From contig SCFE01000048.1 of assembly GCA_004352715.1 (NCBI GenBank), positions 16,044-80,043 of the forward strand: a DNA stretch of 64,000 nt, read 5' to 3'. Position numbers and translations under genes: made by a program. This stretch comes from Hofstenia miamia. Its lineage: Eukaryota > Xenacoelomorpha > Acoela. The notes beneath the pieces are model-generated. The model made no database searches, was not told where the DNA came from, and worked only from the letters and a program-made list of their open reading frames with translations. Positions 10,878-22,598 of this stretch are shown here, piece by piece (within the stretch, counting starts at the first letter, position 1; each line of letters begins with the position of its first letter).

Positions 10878-12156
10878 CTAAATTTGAACTCTTTAAGTAT
10901 TCATTATTTTGGAATTTTTTTCAAGGCATAGCAATTATGTGAAGCGAATTAAGTACACATTATTAATAATTGCCTTTTATCAGAAATTTGATTACTGAAT
11001 TTAGAATAGCTGATGTTTTATTATCAAAGCCTCTTAGAAATCATAGAAAAAATAATTGAATGGCATTACTATACATACGGAAAAGTGGGCATCCGTAAAC
11101 TAAAAATCCATTTTCTTACTGGCATTAAGCCCACTTGATTGCATGTTATTTCGGAGTGAAATTGTTCGGAGATTCAGGAATAATATTGAAAAATGTGTAC
11201 ACATATAGGTTTACGCTATTATTGTCACTACATGAATTTCGAAAGTGCCCTTATTTTCAATTTTTTTCATAAATAATTGTAGACTCAATTTTTTAATATT
11301 CCTTCTTGAAAAGATATTCAGTAATACAATAACAAATATTTAATATTTGTGGTGATCCCATAAATATAATGGGTGCAGAATGCTGTTTTCAGTCTCACAT
11401 TATGTTAAGGGTGTACATGCATCTAAATGGTAAGGTAAGACGAACGCAGCAGTATTTGCTTGATCCACGCAAACAATTTTACCCATAAAAGTTCTTATCT
11501 ACTCCGGCACAAATTAGTTGCTCTCGGCGCAAACGCCGGGCATCAATCCATTATCTATCACGCCAAATAGCATTTAACATAGTTCATAAGTTTTAGCTTT
11601 AAGCTTGAGTTCAAACTACAGCAATTAATATGAATCAAACAGTTAATTTTCATTGAAAATTATAAATTTAGAGAAGAATGAATTAGATTATGTACAGAAG
11701 AGGCAGCTGAACTCTTCAGAATAGCTTTAGAAATGATAGTATTTTTAAGAATATTGAAATTCTGAGAAATCCTTCATAATTCAATCACTTATTTCATTCA
11801 ATTTCGTGCTCTCTTGTTTGTTTCATTGCATTTTCATGTGGAATTTCTAGTTATAATTTTAAAATTTTCTCAAAATAGAATTGATAATGATCACTAATTT
11901 TTCTCGTCAATCCCAATTTATGATAGTTAAGAAATGTCATATTTGTCTGCAATATTTGTTTTTCAGTATTTTAGAAATTAATGTATTCTAGATTTTTGTG
12001 ACTTACAATCAAATGTTTACGTGATTATTTCGAAATGCAATTTGGAAAAAATTGTCGTGCTAAATTGGTTCAATTGTGATATCAATTGCAAATTGGGAAT
12101 TTTTCGTCAAATTCACAAGTTTTATTTGAATGTGTTTTAGGCGCATATACCTCCTT

Positions 12157-12160
<4 letters not shown>
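10878..12160. other. AT-rich stretch without recognisable genes
   Basis: No convincing ORF, RNA gene or named repeat seen. It ends in a (TA)n tract. Confidence 0.6.

Positions 12161-12192
<32 letters not shown>
12161..12192. repeat. (TA)n microsatellite
   Basis: About 32 bp of alternating AT next to the duplicated flank of the 12282 gap. Confidence 0.95.
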
Positions 12193-12194
<2 letters not shown>

Positions 12195-12195
12195 A

Positions 12196-12711
12196 TGAAT
12201 TTCTTTGTAAGTTTGTCAAAATTGTCTATCACTTGCTAAATTTAAACTGAAAAAATATTGCTTCTTAATTAATCGATCTTCNNNNNNNNNNNNNNNNNNN
12301 NNNNNNNNNNNNNNNNNNNNNNNNNNNNNNNNNNNNNNNNNNNNNNNNNNNNNNNNNNNNNNNNNNNNNNNNNNNNNNNNNNNNNNNNNNNNNNNNNNNN
12401 NNNNNNNNNNNNNNNNNNNNNNNNNNNNNNNNNNNNNNNNNNNNNNNNNNNNNNNNNNNNNNNNNNNNNNNNNNNNNNNNNNNNNNNNNNNNNNNNNNNN
12501 NNNNNNNNNNNNNNNNNNNNNNNNNNNNNNNNNNNNNNNNNNNNNNNNNNNNNNNNNNNNNNNNNNNNNNNNNNNNNNNNNNNNNNNNNNNNNNNNNNNN
12601 NNNNNNNNNNNNATATATATATATATGAATTTCTTTGTAAGTTTGTCAAAATTGTCTATCACTTGCTAAATTTAAACTGAAAAAATATTGCTTCTTAATT
12701 AATCGATCTTC
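12196..12711. repeat. 86-bp direct duplication flanking a 331-bp gap
   Basis: 12196-12281 and 12626-12711 appear identical, with N at 12282-12612 and (TA)n in front of each copy. This is most likely the same locus assembled twice. Confidence 0.9.
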
Positions 12712-13257
12712 ATAGCGCGCATGCTAAATTAATTAATTGTCATGTATTAGCTAGTAGTCTTATGGACAGCACCAACTCTAAGGCAAATTAATCGTAAATT
12801 ATGCTTTCATTTTTTATTTCTACTTTAGTTTACTAATATATATGGTTTCCATTGTTCTTCGTAGTTTTCACCAAGATGAAGTGTTTAGTATGGCGAAATA
12901 AGTGGCAAGCAACAAACTTCCAATTGTTGAGATGTTCTACAATATTATTTGTTTCTTCAGAAGAATACGAAAATATCTAAATGTAAGTTGCTTGAAGGAA
13001 CTGCTTCTAATTTAATGCTGTATGGGAACGAGCATCAATTCCAACTGTTTCAACGAATGAAATAGTTCACATCAATGTAAAATACCTAAATAAGCGAACA
13101 TCTATCATGAAATTATCTGTTAGGCACTTAAAACTCGAACAACTAAGAAATACGTTTTCCCTGTTATTCGATGTCGCTTTCTGTAAATGTAGCAGCTTTG
13201 ATTTATGTAAATGAGCCAAGTGCGGCAAAGTACTGAGATTGGAATCTGGGCAAGGTT

Positions 13258-13463
13258 TTGTCTTCCAGTATTCCTTCGTCTTTAAAATCCTGTGAAAGAT
13301 CAGCGAACGATGAGAATAATGATCAAATTTTGAGTGCATCATCAGAAGAGGATTACCGATCTGATACGAGCCCGAATCCAAGGTTCTCATCCTTAAAGAA
13401 CTTTGCTGTAGAATACGAAAGATGTAGAATCAGCAATAGAGCTGGTGTGGCTCTTGCGACTGC
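13258..13463 (+). pseudogene. 5' part of an uncharacterised multi-copy element protein, cut by a tandem array
   Basis: An open frame from the ATG at 13258 runs through a serine-rich start to NPRFSSLKNFAVEYERC and then RISNRAGVALATA, where it meets the 41-bp array. The same last words (ALATA) continue into PMQDAGLISECDTTFVID on the far side of the array and gap (19437 on). So the two pieces are halves of one ancestral reading frame. It is the N-terminal part of the family described at 19395-20575. The true start may lie further upstream. Confidence 0.55.
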
Positions 13464-15349
13464 TGTAGAATCAGCAATAGAGCTGGTGTGGCTCTTGCGA
13501 CTGCTGTAGAATCAGCAATAGAGCTGGTGTGGCTCTTGCGACTGCTGTAGAATCAGCAATAGAGCTGGTGTGGCTCTTGCGACTGCTGTAGAATCAGCAA
13601 TAGAGCTGGTGTGGCTCTTGCGACTGCTGTAGAATCAGCAATAGAGCTGGTGTGGCTCTTGCGACTGCTGTAGAATCAGCAATAGAGCTGGTGTGGCTCT
13701 TGCGACTGCTGTAGAATCAGCAATAGAGCTGGTGTGGCTCTTGCGACTGCTGTAGAATCAGCAATAGAGCTGGTGTGGCTCTTGCGACTGCTGTAGAATC
13801 AGCAATAGAGCTGGTGTGGCTCTTGCGACTGCTGTAGAATCAGCAATAGAGCTGGTGTGGCTCTTGCGACTGCTGTAGAATCAGCAATAGAGCTGGTGTG
13901 GCTCTTGCGACTGCTGTAGAATCAGCAATAGAGCTGGTGTGGCTCTTGCGACTGCTGTAGAATCAGCAATAGAGCTGGTGTGGCTCTTGCGACTGCTGTA
14001 GAATCAGCAATAGAGCTGGTGTGGCTCTTGCGACTGCTGTAGAATCAGCAATAGAGCTGGTGTGGCTCTTGCGACTGCTGTAGAATCAGCAATAGAGCTG
14101 GTGTGGCTCTTGCGACTGCTGTAGAATCAGCAATAGAGCTGGTGTGGCTCTTGCGACTGCTGTAGAATCAGCAATAGAGCTGGTGTGGCTCTTGCGACTG
14201 CTGTAGAATCAGCAATAGAGCTGGTGTGGCTCTTGCGACTGCTGTAGAATCAGCAATAGAGCTGGTGTGGCTCTTGCGACTGCTGTAGAATCAGCAATAG
14301 AGCTGGTGTGGCTCTTGCGACTGCTGTAGAATCAGCAATAGAGCTGGTGTGGCTCTTGCGACTGCTGTAGAATCAGCAATAGAGCTGGTGTGGCTCTTGC
14401 GACTGCTGTAGAATCAGCAATAGAGCTGGTGTGGCTCTTGCGACTGCTGTAGAATCAGCAATAGAGCTGGTGTGGCTCTTGCGACTGCTGTAGAATCAGC
14501 AATAGAGCTGGTGTGGCTCTTGCGACTGCTGTAGAATCAGCAATAGAGCTGGTGTGGCTCTTGCGACTGCTGTAGAATCAGCAATAGAGCTGGTGTGGCT
14601 CTTGCGACTGCTGTAGAATCAGCAATAGAGCTGGTGTGGCTCTTGCGACTGCTGTAGAATCAGCAATAGAGCTGGTGTGGCTCTTGCGACTGCTGTAGAA
14701 TCAGCAATAGAGCTGGTGTGGCTCTTGCGACTGCTGTAGAATCAGCAATAGAGCTGGTGTGGCTCTTGCGACTGCTGTAGAATCAGCAATAGAGCTGGTG
14801 TGGCTCTTGCGACTGCTGTAGAATCAGCAATAGAGCTGGTGTGGCTCTTGCGACTGCTGTAGAATCAGCAATAGAGCTGGTGTGGCTCTTGCGACTGCTG
14901 TAGAATCAGCAATAGAGCTGGTGTGGCTCTTGCGACTGCTGTAGAATCAGCAATAGAGCTGGTGTGGCTCTTGCGACTGCTGTAGAATCAGCAATAGAGC
15001 TGGTGTGGCTCTTGCGACTGCTGTAGAATCAGCAATAGAGCTGGTGTGGCTCTTGCGACTGCTGTAGAATCAGCAATAGAGCTGGTGTGGCTCTTGCGAC
15101 TGCTGTAGAATCAGCAATAGAGCTGGTGTGGCTCTTGCGACTGCTGTAGAATCAGCAATAGAGCTGGTGTGGCTCTTGCGACTGCTGTAGAATCAGCAAT
15201 AGAGCTGGTGTGGCTCTTGCGACTGCTGTAGAATCAGCAATAGAGCTGGTGTGGCTCTTGCGACTGCTGTAGAATCAGCAATAGAGCTGGTGTGGCTCTT
15301 GCGACTGCTGTAGAATCAGCAATAGAGCTGGTGTGGCTCTTGCGACTGC
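13423..15349 (+). repeat. Minisatellite: 47 copies of a 41-bp unit
   Basis: The unit begins TGTAGAATCAGC and ends CTTGCGACTGC. Forty-seven tandem copies fill 1927 bp, and the copies look identical. The unit is coding sequence of the flanking element protein (in frame it reads CRISNRAGVALAT). Since 41 is not a multiple of three, each extra copy shifts the frame; two of the three frames are open and the third begins with TAG, so the array ends translation by the third copy. One and a half more units occur at 19395-19454. Confidence 0.97.
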
Positions 15350-15351
15350 TN

Positions 15352-16981
15352 CAGGAAAAGTAAGGCAGTACAGGATAGGTGTAAGGTAGGTAAGTGGAAG
15401 ACTATTGATACTGCAAGAGAAGAGTTTAAACAGAGACCGGTTGCAGAAGTTAAGAAGTTGAGAAAATATAGCGCAAGGGCAAACTAGGCAAAATGAAGTG
15501 CGAGGCATAAGAAGGAAGATTCTATAAAGAACTAAGTGCAGGAGATAAGTCTATATCTAGAGCAGGTGAGAATGCAGGAAGATTCTGTAAAAGTACATTG
15601 GGGGATGAAAGCCTTGAGAGTTATCAGTACAAAAAAAGAATTTTCAAAAGAAGTATAGGTTATCACAACAGCAATGTTGAAAGATGCTCTGATGGTATAA
15701 CTTTCTGTTTATTTCTCAAGACATTTTAAAGGCTTATGAAACGCAATTGTAACAATTGAATCTGCAATGTTGATGAGTTAAGTGGATATTTCACATTAAT
15801 CAATACATTGTGAAATTTATCTAATCAAATTCACAGTGTAATACATTTAGTCCAGCCAATTTCCAGCCTGACTGTCAGAAAATATAACAGTTGAGCTTAG
15901 TTGCTGTCATGGTCTTAAGCAATTTATTTGTTCTTATGCAATCTTTTCAAAATTCCTGATAACCATTTAAAAATAAATTTATTGACTTCTTCAATCAACT
16001 TGAAGAAAATTGCACTTAGGGTATAAGTTATACCGTATAACAGACACTTGGCTAAATGACTACCCTATTCAAATCATCAATCCAAGCAAGTTAAAGCTTA
16101 GTATAGTTAATTATAGGCAGCTGTAGAGGAGATTCATTACAATTGATTCCTAAAAACTGTAGCTAATGAGATTTACATATTTAGAAAAGAATCAAAATTT
16201 CAACAGCTTTTAGATACAAATTGACATTGTTCTTAGCAATGAAAGCTTATATAGCTACTTCGAGAATAACAACTATCATAAAGCTATATGGGAGAGAATT
16301 TATTGACTATATAATAGTTTGAGTTATGTCATTAACATAGAGTGCAAATAGAATAGGTCCGAGAACTGTGCCCTGTGGAACCCCACGGTCCGTTATAATA
16401 TATTTTGATTTTTTACCATTAAGTCGCTTTGCTGTCGATTTTTAAGGAAAGTAATTATTAAGTTAACAGATTTGTTATCAAAGTTATAATATATTAATTT
16501 GTCCCTTAATATGTCAAAATTCATTGAGTTAAAAGCTTTGATCAAATCAAGGATTGCAACACAACTACATTTGTTTAGGGTTAAATTTGATTTTATTTGT
16601 TCTGATATTGATAGAATTGCATCTTGAGTGCTATACCCATTACGAAAACCAAATTGTTTTTTTTTGAAAGAATATTTTCAGATTTCAAATATGCATTTAT
16701 TTGATTATTTAATAATTTTTCAAATAATTTACTAAAGGCATTTAGAGGGTCGCCTTTTTATATATAGGGCTTATGTCAGATTTCTTAAATATATCCGGGA
16801 ATTCATTATCAATAATGCATTGGTTAAATGCAGATAGTAGATGCTGACTAAAGATATGAAAATGACGTTTAATAATAAAGATTGGAAGATTATAGGATGC
16901 CGTTGATTTATTTGTGTCTAAAGTTTTTATTATGGCTTCTAGTTCATTTGCATTTATGAGTCTAAAAGAAAAGTGTTTTTC
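15352..16981. repeat. Copy A of a 1.63-kb duplication (with 20970-22598)
   Basis: The two segments match almost base for base over their whole length; I saw a few substitutions and a one-base indel near 16500/22120. Copy A starts directly after the single N at 15351 that interrupts the minisatellite. Copy B ends at a 1000-N gap. One of them may be an allelic contig placed twice. Confidence 0.93.
15385..15700 (+). pseudogene. R4/R2-group LINE pre-RT fragment (copy A)
   Basis: The text aligns with 3115-3420 (REEFKQRPVAEVKKLRKYSARAN against the R4-like lysine/glutamate-rich region, then FYKEL and AGEN blocks), with stops and a short deletion. Duplicated at 21003-21318. Confidence 0.65.
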
Positions 16982-18150
16982 CTGGGAATTTATTAATATT
17001 TGTCTTTTTCTTATATTGGGGAAAATTGAAATTGCCAAGTCTATTATTCTTGTTTTTTCTGTTGTAGTTTGATTATCAATACTTAATTCATTAATATCAG
17101 TTGAAATTCCTTTACGTTTTCCCAAAATTTTATGATATATCGCCATTTTTCGTTTGTATTATTTAGTTTATTGAAGAATCTTTTTTCTTTTAAGGCAGAT
17201 TTTTTATTTCTTAATTGTTTAATAATCCTCTTTGATTTTTCGTAATTAGTCCAATTAGTTGTTGTCGGTTATGTTTGAACGAGATCAAACAATTTTCTTT
17301 TAATACTTACTAGTTCATGTATATCACTATCATCGGCATTTGATAAAGCAAACTTGCGCGCTTTTAATTTTACTTTGCGTTACTTAATTGGTGCCGCTTT
17401 ATTAACTGCATTGCCAATTTCTTTTGAAATATAATTAATCATGCAAGATCCAGATTTTAATGTGTATATATAGTTGAACGATATGTTTTTAAATTTATTG
17501 ACTTTTGTAGTTATATTACTTATATATGTGCAAAGAGCATGGTCACTGAATGATTCAAACATGAAGGATTTAAAAACTAAGTCGGAATTTGTTAGGAATT
17601 AATCAATTAAATTGTTATGTCGTGTAGGACAGTCAGTATTTACACAATGAAAATCGTATGTTGTGCAAAATTCTCTTAACGATTTTTTTTCAAAATTATT
17701 AAAATAATTCATATTAAAGTCACCAAATATATTTATAGAATAGCAGAGATCACTTATTTCGGACATTTCATTTTGCCTTAAATTTTAAATAGTTAATATG
17801 ATAATTCTTATTGGGATTGTATGTGATATTAATCAGTTCTTTATGACATTTATTTTCAAATGATATAATTTCTATCCAGAGTGATTCAAATATATCGTGT
17901 TTTAATTCATATTTTAATTTACGTACCGGTTTTAAATATTTGGGAGCTAAAATCATGAGGCCGCCACATTTACCTAATCGATTTTTTATGAAAATGTCAT
18001 AATAATGTCTGTCAGGATTAAACAAATTAGGATCAGTGTTATGCTTAACCAAGTTTCCGTAATTAAGAATATTGTGTTTTGTCCTATCTTATTTATTAAG
18101 TTTAGAAAATCATTTCTGTTTGAATAGAGACTTCTAGCATTGAGATAAAC
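16300..18150 (-). pseudogene. CR1-like LINE: endonuclease and partial reverse transcriptase (copy A)
   Basis: On the minus strand the endonuclease begins near 18140 (LNARSLYSNRNDFL, then LITETWL with the catalytic Glu) and continues after a frameshift at 17768-18052 (GGLMILAPKYLKP, ESLWIEI). It is the same family as the element at 57497-59719. A linker lies at 17380-17562 and the pre-RT region at 16742-17146 (SPIYKK). RT motif A (AILDLIKAFNSMNFD, catalytic Asp kept) is near 16550 and motif B (GVPQGTVLGPILF) near 16345-16385. Similarity stops before motif C, so the 3' side is truncated. There are several frameshifts. Confidence 0.75.
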
Positions 18151-18394
18151 ATAACTAATAATATTCTGGAGTTAGGGAGCGCCTAATTCCTCTCTAGTTG
18201 AAAGTGTTTGATCACAAATTTTATAAGGCTATTTCTGAGTATCCTTTTTGGACCACTTCCCTTATATCTATTTGAAATTATAGTTAATGACAAATTTTGT
18301 AGTTGTGAAAAATATAAAATTCTAAAAAGTAAAAGGATTTGATTTGAACTGTTAATCATAATTTATGCGCATTATATATATATATATATATTAT

Positions 18395-19394
18395 NNNNNN
18401 NNNNNNNNNNNNNNNNNNNNNNNNNNNNNNNNNNNNNNNNNNNNNNNNNNNNNNNNNNNNNNNNNNNNNNNNNNNNNNNNNNNNNNNNNNNNNNNNNNNN
18501 NNNNNNNNNNNNNNNNNNNNNNNNNNNNNNNNNNNNNNNNNNNNNNNNNNNNNNNNNNNNNNNNNNNNNNNNNNNNNNNNNNNNNNNNNNNNNNNNNNNN
18601 NNNNNNNNNNNNNNNNNNNNNNNNNNNNNNNNNNNNNNNNNNNNNNNNNNNNNNNNNNNNNNNNNNNNNNNNNNNNNNNNNNNNNNNNNNNNNNNNNNNN
18701 NNNNNNNNNNNNNNNNNNNNNNNNNNNNNNNNNNNNNNNNNNNNNNNNNNNNNNNNNNNNNNNNNNNNNNNNNNNNNNNNNNNNNNNNNNNNNNNNNNNN
18801 NNNNNNNNNNNNNNNNNNNNNNNNNNNNNNNNNNNNNNNNNNNNNNNNNNNNNNNNNNNNNNNNNNNNNNNNNNNNNNNNNNNNNNNNNNNNNNNNNNNN
18901 NNNNNNNNNNNNNNNNNNNNNNNNNNNNNNNNNNNNNNNNNNNNNNNNNNNNNNNNNNNNNNNNNNNNNNNNNNNNNNNNNNNNNNNNNNNNNNNNNNNN
19001 NNNNNNNNNNNNNNNNNNNNNNNNNNNNNNNNNNNNNNNNNNNNNNNNNNNNNNNNNNNNNNNNNNNNNNNNNNNNNNNNNNNNNNNNNNNNNNNNNNNN
19101 NNNNNNNNNNNNNNNNNNNNNNNNNNNNNNNNNNNNNNNNNNNNNNNNNNNNNNNNNNNNNNNNNNNNNNNNNNNNNNNNNNNNNNNNNNNNNNNNNNNN
19201 NNNNNNNNNNNNNNNNNNNNNNNNNNNNNNNNNNNNNNNNNNNNNNNNNNNNNNNNNNNNNNNNNNNNNNNNNNNNNNNNNNNNNNNNNNNNNNNNNNNN
19301 NNNNNNNNNNNNNNNNNNNNNNNNNNNNNNNNNNNNNNNNNNNNNNNNNNNNNNNNNNNNNNNNNNNNNNNNNNNNNNNNNNNNNNNNNNNNNN
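18395..19394. other. Assembly gap (1000 N)
   Basis: A (TA)n tract ends at the left edge; the 41-bp minisatellite resumes at the right edge. Confidence 0.99.
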
Positions 19395-20575
19395 TGTGGC
19401 TCTTGCGACTGCTGTAGAATCAGCAATAGAGCTGGTGTGGCTCTTGCGACTGCTCCTATGCAAGATGCTGGACTTATTTCTGAATGCGATACAACATTTG
19501 TCATTGATAAATCCAAACTTGCACAGCAACGGAAGAAGTACGACAAACTTTTAGATGAAATACCAACTATTTCGGACATTATAGCCATACATTTTGATGG
19601 TCCCCATGATAAAACCCTACAATTAGATGGCACTATGAAAAAAGAAGAGCACTATGTCCTTGTAGCGGAACCAGGATCTCGTTATCTCGATCATGTTTCT
19701 CCTCGACGTGGATCTGCTTATTCTGCCAAATCTGAGATTGCGATTTATTGTAAGCGACGTGATAATCGATTTCAGTTCGGATTGGTTGTTTCTTTACGAC
19801 ATTTGCTATGTAATTCAATCAGGTGATCTTAACGTGGTAAAAATCATTTAAAAACAAGAAGACTGGTAAATTGAATCATGCCCGTTGGCTGTCAGTGGCA
19901 AACAGACTTTGCAAACTGTGTATTTAATATATTTCGATAACTGATCCAACACCAGAACTAGTAGTACTAATTGAATTTGGTCTTAATGTATACACATCGA
20001 CGGGGTTTAAGATACGAAGTAATCCTTTTGGCGGGCCAAAAACCTTCACTACTTGATAAAGGCATTAAGCGAATTTGGAAACAAATACCTTTCCAAAATA
20101 TCTCGAAAAGTTATCCAACGAAATTTCTTTTTCGCTCATCCGGAAAACATACTTCTTTGGATGATAGGTGATGAGGACAAGCAAGTGAGAATGGATGCGA
20201 TGGAAAGAATCTTCCAGTATACCGGTAGTCAAATTCAACTACGACCATTTAAACTGCCCGAGTTCAATTGGAACACTAGGTTCTACAAAGAAATGATTAA
20301 TTGGGATACTATTATTGGCACGATTCCTCCGTTCTTCTTTGGAAAAACATTTGCTTAGTTGATGGGATTAAAATATCACACATACAGTCTCCATTTGTCA
20401 TTCCACAATATCCGTGTTAAACTGATGTTGAGGAGTGCTTGGTGCAGTTGGTGACGCAGTGTTCAGCGGTCCAGAAATTTATGAAGCACGACACCATAAC
20501 ATTCTTCAAACTATTAAAGGAAGAAATAAACGACAGTCGTTTGAAAGCAAGCAGGACTACAAAATATGATTTTTA
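19395..20575 (+). pseudogene. Uncharacterised TE-like protein family ('HFDG' / 'LNHARW' / 'HPEN' blocks), broken copy
   Basis: After one and a half 41-bp units the frame opens into PMQDAGLISECDTTFVID, a K/R-rich stretch, the block IIAIHFDG (about 19577-19600), VAEPGSRYLDHVSP (19663-19705), then after frameshifts LNHARWLSVANRLCKLC (about 19872-19925), EFGLNVYTSTGFKI, FFFAHPENILLWMIGDE (20125-20175), FKLPEFNWNTRFYKEMINW and finally a PQYPC...EECLVQLVTQ block (20400-20460). From memory, the same order of blocks recurs in many uncharacterised, often multi-copy proteins of arthropods and cnidarians, which suggests a mobile element. I know of no assigned function. At least three frame breaks make this copy a pseudogene. 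Confidence 0.6.
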
Positions 20576-20969
20576 TTTTTAAATGAAACTACATCATTTT
20601 TTATATTAAATCCTCAGAGTTTTTTTTCCGTTGAGCCAAATTTATATAACAAGTTTGTGCGGTAATTTGAAATTTACGCAAAAAATAGTGTACATCCCGC
20701 TTATCGCTACGTCACTAAGATGCCCCTAAATGTAAAATTCTCCAAGTTTCTCACAACCCTCCTCGTCAGGCATTTGTTGACCTAGGCAGCGCCGCAAGTA
20801 AAAATTGTCATGTCTTGCGCTATATATTAATGGGTTCCAGTGCTGTCCAAATTTATGCTATACTGAATAGACACAAACACAAGTTTTCACCAACTTAGAC
20901 ATCAATCAGAAGAAAAAATTATTTAACAACCCACCCTAATATATATATATATATATAAATAGGTATGAT
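20576..20969. other. Intergenic stretch with (TA)n
   Basis: No coding signal; (TA)n at about 20939-20957 lies just before the duplicated segment begins. Confidence 0.6.
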
Positions 20970-22598
20970 CAGGAAAAGTAAGGCAGTACAGGATAGGTGT
21001 AAGGTAGGTAAGTGGAAGACTATTGATACTGCAAGAGAAGAGTTTAAACAGAGACCGGTTGCAGAAGTTAAGAAGTTGAGAAAATATAGCGCAAGGGCAA
21101 ACTAGGCAAAATGAAGTGCGAGGCATAAGAAGGAAGATTCTATAAAGAACTAAGTGCAGGAGATAAGTCTATATCTAGAGCAGGTGAGAATGCAGGAAGA
21201 TTCTGTAAAAGTACATTGGGGGATGAAAGCCTTGAGAGTTATCAGTACAAAAAAAGAATTTTCAAAAGAAGTATAGGTTATCACAACAGCAATGTTGAAA
21301 GATGCTCTGATGGTATAACTTTCTGTTTATTTCTCAAGACATTTTAAAGGCTTATGAAACGCAATTGTAACAATTGAATCTGCAATGTTGATGAGTTAAG
21401 TGGATATTTCACATTAATCAATACATTGTGAAATTTATCTAATCAAATTCACAGTGTAATACATTTAGTCCAGCCAATTTCCAGCCTGACTGTCAGAAAA
21501 TATAACAGTTGAGCTTAGTTGCTGTCATGGTCTTAAGCAATTTATTTGTTCTTATGCAATCTTTTCAAAATTCCTGATAACCATTTAAAAATAAATTTAT
21601 TGACTTCTTCAATCAACTTGAAGAAAATTGCACTTAGGGTATAAGTTATACCGTATAACAGACACTTGGCTAAATGACTACCCTATTCAAATCATCAATC
21701 CAAGCAAGTTAAAGCTTAGTATAGTTAATTATAGGCAGCTGTAGAGGAGATTCATTACAATTGATTCCTAAAAACTGTAGCTAATGAGATTTACATATTT
21801 AGAAAAGAATCAAAATTTCAACAGCTTTTAGATACAAATTGACATTGTTCTTAGCAATGAAAGCTTATATAGCTACTTCGAGAATAACAACTATCATAAA
21901 GCTATATGGGAGAGAATTTATTGACTATATAATAGTTTGAGTTATGTCATTAACATAGAGTGCAAATAGAATAGGTCCGAGAACTGTGCCCTGTGGAACC
22001 CCACGGTCCGTTATAATATATTTTGATTTTTTACCATTAAGTCGCTTTGCTGTCGATTTTTAAGGAAAGTAATTATTAAGTTAACAGATTTGTTATCAAA
22101 GTTATAATATATTAATTTGCCCCTAATATGTCAAAATTCATTGAGTTAAAAGCTTTGATCAAATCAAGGATTGCAACACAACTACATTTGTTTAGGGTTA
22201 AATTTGATTTTATTTGTTCTGATATTGATAGAATTGCATCTTGAGTGCTATACCCATTACGAAAACCAAATTGTTTTTTTTTGAAAGAATATTTTCAGAT
22301 TTCAAATATGCATTTATTTGATTATTTAATAATTTTTCAAATAATTTACTAAAGGCATTTAGAGGGTCGCCTTTTTATATATAGGGCTTATGTCAGATTT
22401 CTTAAATATATCCGGGAATTCATTATCAATAATGCATTGGTTAAATGCAGATAGTAGATGCTGACTAAAGATATGAAAATGACGTTTAATAATAAAGATT
22501 GGAAGATTATAGGATGCCGTTGATTTATTTGTGTCTAAAGTTTTTATTATGGCTTCAAGTTCATTTGCATTTATGAGTCTAAAAGAAAAGTGTTTTTC
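20970..22598. repeat. Copy B of the 1.63-kb duplication
   Basis: Same content as 15352-16981: an R4-like pre-RT fragment on the plus strand (21003-21318) and a CR1-like LINE with RT motifs A and B on the minus strand (about 21920-22598), with the same disabling changes. Confidence 0.93.

Noticed and set aside
13067-13390. 107-codon minus-strand ORF
   Set aside because: Antisense shadow of the element ORF whose plus-strand frame continues beyond the array.
13423-15349. CRISPR array
   Set aside because: The copies are directly tandem without variable spacers, the unit is 41 bp of coding sequence, and the genome is animal.
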